Shown here: positions 55,001 through 64,000 of the stretch, piece by piece
How positions within the stretch are numbered: the first letter of the stretch is position 1
How the letters are laid out: every line of letters starts with the position of its first letter
Origin: Coniella vitis
Taxonomy: Eukaryota > Ascomycota > Sordariomycetes > Diaporthales > Schizoparmaceae
Direction of reading: 5' to 3'
Assembly: GCA_011317545.1 (NCBI GenBank)
Contig: WUJK01000012.1
Location: 1,563,001-1,627,000, forward strand
Length of the DNA stretch: 64,000 nucleotides
Translations under genes and position numbers: made by a program
Notes under the pieces: model-generated
Seen by the model: only the letters and a program-made list of their open reading frames with translations
Told to the model about the DNA's origin: nothing
Databases searched by the model: none

Positions 55001-57690
55001 CTATCGTTTTAGCCTTTCTCGATTTAGAGGTATATATAAATTCGTTTAAACCCCTATTATCTAGGTATTACTTAGTAACTAAATCCGATCTTATACCTTT
55101 AATTATAACCGTTTCTCGGATATCCGCTTTATCCTATAAAATATAGCTATTAGTTTAATCGATTCGAGGATTTTCCTTTCTTAACTATAATATACCTAAG
55201 GTTAGCTTATATTATATAATATTCGTAATATCGAAGTTTATTAGTATTATATATCTATAGATTATAATTAGTAATTAATTAGATTCTATATCGATAATAC
55301 CTTAGCTATAAGCAACTTTTATACCTTCTATAATACTAAGTTTATAAGGTTCTATCTTCTTCTTCTAAGGTATCTATTTTCTATTAATAACGCTTAGGGA
55401 TATAAAGTTTCCTTATACTCCGCTATCTAGGAGTATTATATAGTATTTATCGTTAATTCGTACTATAATTTTTAAATATTTATATATTATACTATCTATT
55501 ATATAAAGGGACTTTATTATAAATCCTAATCGCTTATTATCCCTTATAAGCGATCCTTACCTTTTAGGTTCTACTATTCTTATTATACTCTAAGGGCTAT
55601 TATTTATACTAGGTCTTTAGCTTATTATATTCCGTATTATATATATACTATAGCCTATCGCTATAAGCGCGCTTAATTTTCTTCTTCGGTATACAGAGTC
55701 TATACTCCGGGCTAATTATCTTTAAGGTTATAATAGGTATACGCTTTATCCGCTAGGTATTCTATATAATCGGCGCGCTTATAGAAGCTATAGTATATAG
55801 GTTTTATATATACGGGTTTTATAAGCTTTTCTCTTTATTTCTATTCGTATATTCTATATTAATCGAGCCCTTTTTCTTACGCATAAAGTATATACTAGGG
55901 TATTATATATTAGTATTATTTTACTTATCGTATAGTATATTCGTAGGGGGTATTATATATAAGGCTAATATTAGCGTAGTTTCCCCTTATTCTAAATACT
56001 TTATAATAATCGCTATTATTATTATTATAAGCGATAATACTATACCCTGCCTTACGTATAGGGAATTATTTATTAGTTACCTTATATTTAAAGTATTATC
56101 TATAATTATATATAATATAGGTAAACTATACGATCTAGTAGTATTTTTCGTAAAGGTAATTAATTCGCGCGTCTTCCTATATAAGGGGGGTTTTATCTTA
56201 ATAGGTTATTATCTTAAATAATTCCCTAAATATAATACTATAGATAAAGTAGTATACGATTTTTTTATCGATATCTTCGTTTATAAAGCTTTTTAATTTT
56301 AAGCTTATTTCTTTATTAATAGTTTAGGTATTAGTATTCTAACCGATACTAAGCGTTTCCTATTATTCTATAATTTCCGTAATATTGCTTTATAAAATAT
56401 TCGTTAGGAGAGGCGTCCTTTAGGTAACTACGATTTATCGTTCCTTATAAGGTTTCTAAGGGAACTATCCTAAGCCTTACTTTACCGAAAGGTACGTTAT
56501 ATAATTATCCTTATAATAAAAGGTCTAGTTAAGGAGTTTATAATCGGGGTTATCCGATACTTATTCTAAGAGCTAGTTTTAGCTAGGAGTAGAATCCGTA
56601 GTCTTATATATTATAATATTAGCTTATTATCCTTTAGGGATTTTCTTAAATTCTCTAGGTTTCTTAGGTTATCGGTATTCTCGTATAAAGTAGCTTATCT
56701 TACTATAGTTAAAGTATTTCTTACTTATAAGTTTCCTTTAAGCTATATCGAGCTTTATAAGGCTTAAATATATTATACCGCTAGTTACTATACCTTATTA
56801 TTAGAAGCTATAGTTAGCTATTTATTAAATCCGCTATCTTATATTAGTATAATTCCTTTATATAGTATAGCTTCCTCCTTTCTTACCTTTTTCTATACGT
56901 TTTTTATAGAGACGGTTATCGATATAAATAGCGTTATTACTAAATATTATAAAGTCTTCGGGCTAATCCTACTTAGAGATTTCGTCCTTAACCTTATCCT
57001 TAAATCCTTTATAATAATATTCTATAAGGCTTTTATCTTCCTAAGGGAGGCGTATTAAGAGTTACTTAAAGCGGATTATATAGGCTAAAGTAGATTTATT
57101 CTACTTAAGTTCTATAATTTACTACGCTATAATCCGTTCTTTATTAGGATTATTAAATATTTCCTTAAGGATATATTCGAATCCTACGAATAAATCGAAT
57201 ATATTCTTAGTAATCGTCTTACGTTAATCGAGGTTACCTAGGTATTTAATATAGTTATAAAGTAAGGGTTTATACTAGATAAGTATATCCTTTTCGAGTT
57301 ATATACCGGCTAGGATAATTTTATCGGGTTTAATAGTAAATTAAGCTATATTATATAGGAAGTACGCCTTATAATAGGTAAGGAACCCTTAAAGCGTTTT
57401 TTAATTATTATCGTATATAATAGGTTTATCTATCTTATAGCCGTTATCGGTATTCTAAATAATAGGCGCTAGGGGTATAGCGGCTATAGCTTAGTATTAC
57501 TCGAGCTATTAGGCCTACCTATAGATAATACGATTTTATTATTCCTAATTCTACTAAAGTATAGTAAGTTATTAGGTAAATTCGATTAATTAGTATATTA
57601 TATCTTCCTAAGTTATAACCTAGCGATATCCTTCTCCTAAGGTAAATAGGGTAGGAGTTTAAGGAGCTATTATTATATTTAATATTACCT
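52010..57690 (-). pseudogene. gag-pol-chromodomain remnant of element B
   Basis: Zinc knuckle at 56716-56675, protease LLDSG at 55434-55418, reverse transcriptase with YLDD changed to YLND (54206-54195), integrase, and a chromodomain: YEVE, ILD, then YLIK-KNYDKSENT with the conserved Trp codons turned to TAG. Because A has YLDN and B YLND, the two copies were mutated independently from a common YLDD. Confidence 0.9.
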
Positions 57691-57731
57691 AAGAGGTATA
57701 TATAGATTATCCTAAATAAGAGTTATAAAAA

Positions 57732-58187
57732 TATAATAATCCTTACCTAAATCCCGGATTCTAGAAGTACCTATAAGTTATATATTAGTAGGTAGGGAAG
57801 TATTACCTTTAAATCTTCGTATATTATCGAGTAATATTAAGTATTATAAGTAATTAAGAGGGATTACCCTATTATATAAAATAATACTTAGATTTATAAC
57901 TAAAGACTATAAGGAAAACTATCTAATAGCTAGGAAATCTATCGTCCTTATATCCTTCCGTTATTCTATTTATTAATATATAGCCTATCTAAGCCTATTA
58001 ATGCCTATAGTTGCTTATTAACTATCCGATAGGTAATAGTAATCTCTTATAGGCTCTACCCTAACCCTGATTATATTATCTATATTCCTTATATAAGAGA
58101 TCCCTATCGGTCCGTTAAGGTTCCGATTTACTAGTATATAGTTGCGCTAGCCTGTTCCTATAACCTATATATTTATAGGTTATAATA
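57732..58187 (-). repeat. 5' LTR of element B, 456 bp
   Basis: Pairs with 50621-51076; the ATAAA duplication follows at 58188. Confidence 0.93.
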
Positions 58188-58315
58188 ATAAAGGTATACG
58201 AGTATATAGTTATTAGAAGGCAATATATATAAACAAAGCTTATTTAATATAATAATATTAATAGTTTATAATCTTTTTTAAGTATATTTTAAATATACTG
58301 TTTTTAAAAGAACTC

Positions 58316-58824
58316 TATTATAACCTACGATCGTATAGGTTATAGGAATAGGCTAGCGCAACTATATACTAGTAAATCGGAACCTTAACGGACCGATCGG
58401 GGATACTTATATAAGTAGACCTACTCCTTATTAAGGTTTCCTAATAAGAAGAAGGGAAGGATTAGATAATCTAAGGAAGGAAACGGATTAATTAGAAATT
58501 AGGGTATAATTACTTACTAAGCCTTAGTAAATATTAGTAAGCTTTAGTAAGTATTACTAAGTATAGAAGGATAAGGCCTATTACGATAGAAATAACGGAA
58601 GGATATAAGGACGATAGATTTCCTAGCTATTAAATAGTTTCCTTTATAATCTTTAATTATAAATCTAAGTATTATTTTATATAATAGGGTAATCCCTCTT
58701 AATTATTTATAATATTTAATATTACTCGATAATATATAAAGACTTAAAGGTAATATTTCCCTACCTACTAATATATAACTTATAGATACTTCTAGAATTA
58801 GGGATTTAGGTAAAGATTATTATA
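58316..58824 (+). repeat. 5' LTR of element C, 509 bp
   Basis: Starts TATTATAACC and ends GATTATTATA. The longest LTR variant seen, with its own U3 segment (58,430-58,590). Confidence 0.88.
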
Positions 58825-60062
58825 TTTTTATAACTTTTATTTATAACGGTCTATATATACCTCCTAGGTAATATTAAGTATAATAATAGCTCCTTAAACC
58901 CCTACCCCGTTTATCTCCGGCGAAGGATATTACTAGGTTATAATTTAGGAAGATATAATATATTAATTAATCGAACTTACTTAATAACTTATTATACTCT
59001 AATAGATTTAGGAATAATAGAATCGTATTATTTATAAATAAGCTTAATAATTCGAATAATACTAAGTTATAGTTATTATACCCCTAATACTTATTATTTA
59101 GAATACCGATAACGGTTATAAGATAGATAAACCTATTATATATAATAATAACTAGAAAACGCTTTAAGGGTTTCTTACCTATTATAAAGCGTATTTCCTA
59201 TATAATATAGCTTAATTTATTACCGAACCCGATAAAATCGTCCTAGCTAATATATAATTCGAAAAGGATATATTTATCTAGTATAAGCCCTTACTTTATA
59301 ATTATATTAAATATATAAGTAACTTCGATTAATATAAGCCGATTACTAAAGATATATTCGACTTATTTATAGGATTCGAATATACCCTTAACGAAATATT
59401 TAGCAACCCTAATAAGAAACGAATTATAATATAATAACCTATAGAACTTAAGTAGAATAAGTCTGCTTTAGTATATATAGTTCGTTTTAAATAACTCTTA
59501 ATACGCCTCCCTTAGGAAAATAAGAATTTTATATAATATTATTATAAAGGATTTAAGGATAAAGTTAAGGACGAAATCTCTAAATAGGATTAGCCTAAAG
59601 ACTTTATAATATTTAATAATAACGTTATCCGTATCGATAACCGTTTTTATAAAAAACGTATAGAGAAAAGTAAGAGAGGAGGAAGCTATACTATATAGAG
59701 AAATTATATTAATACAGGATAGCGGATTTAATAAATAATTAACTATAGCTTTTAATAATAAGGTATAATAATTAGCGGTATTATATATATAAGCCTTATA
59801 AAGCTCTATATAGCTTAATATAAGCCTTATAAAGCTCGATATAGCTTAATATAAACCTATAAATAAGGAGTACTTTAATTATAATAAGAAAAGCTACTAT
59901 ATACGGGAATACCGATAACCTAAGAAACCTAGAGAATTTAAGAAAATCCCTAAAGGATAATAAGCTAATATTATAATATATAAGACCCCGGACTCCCCTC
60001 CTAGCTTAAACTAGCTTCTAAAGTAAGTATTAGATAACTCCGATTATAAACTCCTTAACTAG
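58316..60062 (+). mobile_element. Element C: 5' part of a plus-strand copy, interrupted
   Basis: Begins with a 509-bp LTR (58316-58824) in the opposite orientation to A and B, preceded by AACTC. The gag region follows and ends with the zinc knuckle (59871-59912, Cys codons mostly TAC/TAT). It stops at ...CTCCTTAACTAG, where another LTR begins at 60063. In element D the corresponding sequence continues without a break, so C is interrupted there. Confidence 0.85.
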
Positions 60063-60563
60063 TATAATAATCCTTGCTTAAATCCCTAATTCTAGAAGTA
60101 CTTATAAGTTATATATTAGCAGGAGGGGGAAGTATACCTTTAAGTCTTCGTACGTTTCTATATAATATTAAGTATTATAAAAGATTAAGAGGGATTACCC
60201 TATTACCTAAAGTAATACTTAAATTTACAACTAAAGATTATAAGGAAAACTATCTAATAGCTAGGAAATCTATCGTCCTTATATCCTTCCGTTATTATTA
60301 CTATAATAGACCTTACCCTTTTATACTTAGTAATACTTATTAAGGCTTACTAGTACTTACTAAGGCTTAATAAGCAATTAGTAACCTAATTCCTAATTAA
60401 TCCGTCTCCTTCCTAGGATTATCTAATCCTTCCCTACCTCTTATTAGGAAACCCTAATAAGGAGTAGGTTTATTTATATAAATATCCCCTATCGGTCCGT
60501 TAAGGTTCCGACTTACTAATATATAGTTACGCTAGCCTATTCCTATAACCTATATAACCGTAG
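60063..60563 (-). repeat. LTR inserted in element C, last about 10 bp missing
   Basis: Oriented like the LTRs of A and B. Begins TATAATAATCC directly after ACTAG; ends ...ATAACCGTAG where the terminal GGTTATAATA is expected. It retains more CA and TG and an ATG, so it looks less mutated than its neighbours. Solo LTR, or first LTR of an element cut by D. Confidence 0.85.
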
Positions 60564-61042
60564 TATTATAACCCACGGTTATGCAGGTTATAGGAATAAG
60601 CTAGCGCAACTATATACTAGCAAATCGGAACCTTAACGGACCGATAGGGATCTCTTATATAAGAATACAGAGCAGCATAATTAGGGTTAGGGTTAGATCA
60701 CCTTAATAACTAAGATAGTTAGAGCGATAATAATCTAAATAATCTAAATAAGCTAACGCTCCTATCGCTCTAGGTAATCTAAGGATCTATACTTACTATA
60801 GATAGGAAATAATAGAAGGATATAAGGATAGGAGTTTATAGCTTAATATTAGATAGTTTCCTTATAATCTTTAGTTATAAATCTAAATATTATTTTATAT
60901 AATAGGGTAATCCCTCTTAATTACTTATAATACTTAATATTACTCGATAATATATAAAGATTTAAAGGTAATACTTCCCTACCTATTAATATATAACTTA
61001 TAGGTACTTTTAGAATCCGGGATTTAGGTAAGGATTATTATA
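60564..61042 (+). repeat. 5' LTR of element D, 479 bp
   Basis: Starts TATTATAACCC, ends GGATTATTATA. Contains TTAGGGTTAGGGTTAG at 60681-60696, the same telomere-like motif as in A and B. Confidence 0.9.
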
Positions 61043-61149
61043 TTTTTATAACTCTTATTTAGGACGGTCTATATATACCTCTTAGGTAATATTAAATATA
61101 ATAATAGCTCCTTAAACTCCTACCCTATCTACCTTAGGCGAAGGATATC

Positions 61150-64000
61150 GCTAGGTTATAACTTAGGAAGATATAATATACTAATTAATCGAACTTACTT
61201 AATAACTTATTATACTCTAATAGAATTAAGAGTAATAGAATCGTACTATCCGTAGATAAGCCTAATAGCTCGAGTAATAATAAGCTATAGCCGCTACGCC
61301 CCTAATACCTATTATTTAGAATACCGGTAACGGTTATAAGATAGATAAACCTATTATATATAACGGTAATTAAAAGATACTTTAAAGGTTCCTTACCTAT
61401 TATAAGGCATACTTCTTATATAATATAGCTTAATTTACTATTAAACCCGATAAAATTATCCTAGCTAGTATACGATTCGAAAAGGATATATTTATCTAGT
61501 ACGAACCCTTACTTTATAATTATATTAAATACCTAGGTAATCTGGATTAATATAAAACGATTACTAAGAATATATTCGATTTATTTATAGGATTCGAATA
61601 TATCCTTAAGGAAATATTTAGTAATCCTAACGAAGAACGGATTATAATATAATAACTTATAGAACTTAAGTAGAATAAGTTTACTTTAGCCTATATAGTT
61701 TACTTTAAGTAACTCTTAGTATACTTCCCTTAGGAAGATAAGAACTTTATAAAATACTATTATAAAGGATTTAAGGATAAGGTTAAGGACGAAATCTCTA
61801 AGTAGGATTAGCCTAAAGACTTTATAATATTTAGTAATAATATTATCTATATCGATAACCGTCTTTACGAAAGATATATAGAGAAAAGTAAGAAAGGAGG
61901 AAGCTATATTATATAGAGAAATTACGCTAATATAGGATAGCGGATTTAATAGATAACTAACCGTAGCTTCTAATAATAAGGTATAATAGTTAGTAGTACG
62001 ATATATTTAAGCCTTATAGAGCTTAATATAGCTTAAAGGAAACCTATAAGTAAGGAATACTTTAATTATAGTAAGATAGACTATTTTATATAAGAATACC
62101 GATAACTTAAGAACCCTAGAGAATTTAAGAAAGTCCCCGAAGGACGATAAGCTAATATTATAATATATAAGATTATAAACCCTATTCCTAGCTAAAACTA
62201 GCTTCTAGAATAAGTATCGGATAACTCCGATTATAGACTCCTTAATTAGACCTTTTATTATAAGGATAATTATATAATATACCTTTCGGTAAAGTAAGGC
62301 TTAGGATAGTTCCCTTAGAAACCTTATAAGGAACGATAAATCGTAGTTACCTAAAGAATATCTTTCCTAACGGATATTTTATAAAGTAATATTACGGAAA
62401 TTACGGAATAATAGGAAACGCTTAATATCGGTTAGAATACTAATATCTAAACTATTAATAAAGAAACGAGCTTAGAATTAGAAAGCTCTACGGACGAAGA
62501 TATCGATAAAGGAGATATATATTACCTTATCTACGGTATTATACTTAGAGAATTATTTAGGATAATAACCTATTAAAATAAAACCCCCCTTATATAGGAA
62601 GATATACGAATTAATTATCTCTACGAAAAGTATTACTAGATTATATAGTTTGCTTATATTATATATAATTATAGATAATACTTTAAATATAAAGTAACTA
62701 ACGAATAGTTCCTTATACGTAAGGTAGGGTATAATATTATCGCTTATAATAATAATAATAGCGGTTATTATAAAATACTTAGAATAAGGGAGAATTATAC
62801 TAGTATTAGCCTTATATATAATACCCCCTACGAATATACTATACGATAAGTAAAATAGTACTAATTTATAATACCCTAGTATATACCTTACGCGTAAGAA
62901 AAAGCGCTCGATTAGTATAGAATATACGAATAGAAATAAAGGGAAAAGCTTATAAAACCTATATATATAGAATCTATATATTATAGCTTCTATAAGCGCG
63001 CTGATTATATAGAATACTTAGCGGATAAAGCGTATACCTATTATAACCTTAAAGATAATTAGTCCGGAGTATAAACTCCGTATACCGAAGAAGAAAATTA
63101 AGCGCGCTGATTATATAGAATACTTAGCGGATAAAGCGTATACCTATTATAACCTTAAAGATAATTAGTCCGGAGTATAAACTCCGTATACCGAAGAAGA
63201 AAATTAAGCGCGCTTATAGCGATAAGCCGTAATATATATATAATATAGAATATAATAAGCTAAGAACTTAGTATAAATAATAGCCCTTAGAATATAATAA
63301 GAATAGTAAAACCTAAAAGGTAAGGATCGCCTATAAGGGATAATAAGCGATTAGGACTTATAGTAAAGTCTCTTTATACGATAAATAGCTCGATATATAA
63401 ATATTTGAAAATCGTAGTACGAATTAACGATAAATACTATATAATACTCCTAGATAGCGGAGTATAAGGAAACTTTATATCCCTAAGCGTTATTAATAGA
63501 GAATAGATGCCTTAGAAGAAGAAGATAGAACCCTATAAACTTAGTATTATAGAAGGTATAAAAGTTGCTTATAGCTAAGGTATTATCGATATAGAATTTA
63601 ATTAATTACTAGTTACGATCTACGGATATATAATACTAATAAACTTCGATATTACGGATACTATATAATACGAGCTAATTTTAGGTATATTATAGTTAAG
63701 AAAGGAAAACCCTCGAATCGATTAAACTAATAGCTATATTTTATAGGATAAAGCGGATATCCGAGAAACGGTTATAATTAAAGGTATAAGATCGGATTTA
63801 GTTACTAAGTAATACCTAGATAATAGGGGTTTAAACGAATTTATATATACCTCTAAATCGAGAAAGGCTAAAACAATAGCTACCTTAGGATACGATAAAC
63901 CTCGATAGCTTATAGAGAAGGATCTAGTAATAATTAATACCTAATAAAAAAAGGATATAATAGATTAGGATACGATATAATAGGATTCTATAGATAGTAG
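61150..64000 (+). pseudogene. gag and protease remnant of element D
   Basis: Frames correspond to those of A and B on the other strand. All four knuckle ligands are mutated (TGC/TGT to TAC/TAT, CAC to TAT). The protease active site keeps D-S-G while the next codons contain TAA. Non-functional. Confidence 0.88.
62996..63207 (+). repeat. Perfect tandem duplication, 106 bp x 2
   Basis: The unit starting GCGCGCTGATTATATAG and ending GAAGAAAATTAA occurs twice without a mismatch, followed by GCGCGCTTATAG. Elements A and B have one copy of the matching region (on the other strand, near 43,930-44,045 and 55,670-55,785). Confidence 0.93.

Larger units (their letters stand above)
50621..58187 (-). mobile_element. 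Element B: full-length Ty3/Gypsy chromovirus, RIP-decayed
   Basis: A 7.57-kb element with 456-bp LTRs at both ends and the 5-bp duplication ATAAA (50616-50620 and 58188-58192). Gene order as in A, on the minus strand, and equally depleted of CA/TG. B keeps a complete chromodomain frame (about 52,150-52,010) where A has a deletion. Its U3 differs strongly from that of A, while the LTR ends and most of the interior match. The antisense segment at 51,187-51,840 is unrelated to the one in A. Confidence 0.95.
60564..64000 (+). mobile_element. Element D: plus-strand chromovirus copy, runs off the window
   Basis: LTR 60564-61042 (479 bp), then gag (61,150-62,200) with zinc knuckle at 62058-62099, and protease LLDSG near 63450-63461 followed by NFISLS. 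Reverse transcriptase and beyond lie outside the window. It contains a perfect 106-bp tandem duplication. Its start abuts the truncated LTR at 60563, so D probably inserted into that LTR. Confidence 0.9.

Noticed and set aside
60074..60343. 89-codon open frame in the LTR after element C
   Set aside because: It lies wholly inside an LTR, has low-complexity Ile/Leu/Tyr content, and is open only because this copy kept one ATG.
32514..64000. Starship-type giant mobile element
   Set aside because: The clustering of accessory genes and repeats invited the idea, but I see no DUF3435-type tyrosine recombinase captain gene in the window.
1..64000. CRISPR arrays, bacterial-type operons or ribosome binding sites
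   Set aside because: Intron-bearing fungal genes throughout; the tandem repeats seen lack spacer structure.

Overview
The window looks like filamentous ascomycete (Pezizomycotina) nuclear DNA. The evidence is the gene architecture (introns of about 50-110 bp with GT..AG ends and CTAAC/CTAAT-like branch sites), the families present (GH12, CE16-type SGNH esterase, DUF3176, Zn2Cys6 regulator, fungal FAD halogenase, Sulfotransfer_4, DHA2 MFS, P450), and very heavy C-to-T/G-to-A decay of the retroelements, the signature of repeat-induced point mutation (RIP). The genus cannot be told from sequence alone.

Layout. (1) 1-11.9 kb is ordinary GC-rich gene space on the plus strand: the 3' part of a short-chain dehydrogenase, a protein with a tyrosine-phosphatase signature, a Pro/Ser-rich unknown, a secreted SGNH/CE16-like esterase with a Ser-rich linker, and a 92-residue Gly-rich repeat protein. 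(2) 11.9-37.5 kb is accessory-looking: an AflR-type Zn2Cys6 regulator cut by an in-frame stop, a broken FAD-dependent halogenase, a DUF3176 membrane protein, a UbiA prenyltransferase lacking its second Asp motif, a GH12 endoglucanase, a DUF1772-like membrane protein, a NIF3-like protein, a three-copy 250-bp tandem repeat, a nuclear-looking unknown, a sulfotransferase-like membrane protein and a DHA2 MFS exporter. (3) 38-64 kb is a nest of Ty3/Gypsy chromovirus copies mutated to about one quarter GC. Copies A (38,958-46,567, repeat GCTAA) and B (50,621-58,187, repeat ATAAA) are full length with their genes on the minus strand. C and D are plus-strand and incomplete, with another LTR between them. 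A 4-kb unmutated island between A and B carries an apparently intact cytochrome P450.

Working together: regulator, halogenase, UbiA prenyltransferase, DHA2 exporter and P450 are the usual parts of a meroterpenoid-type secondary-metabolite locus. Here at least three are damaged and no backbone synthase is present, so the best reading is the scattered remains or edge of such a cluster beside a transposon-rich tract. GH12 and the esterase are independent secreted plant-cell-wall enzymes.

The most unusual structure is inside the chromoviruses. Between the chromodomain and the 3' LTR, A and B both carry a tRNA-like sequence on the strand opposite to gag-pol, followed by a segment that differs between the copies and holds a decayed antisense reading frame rich in Glu/Lys.
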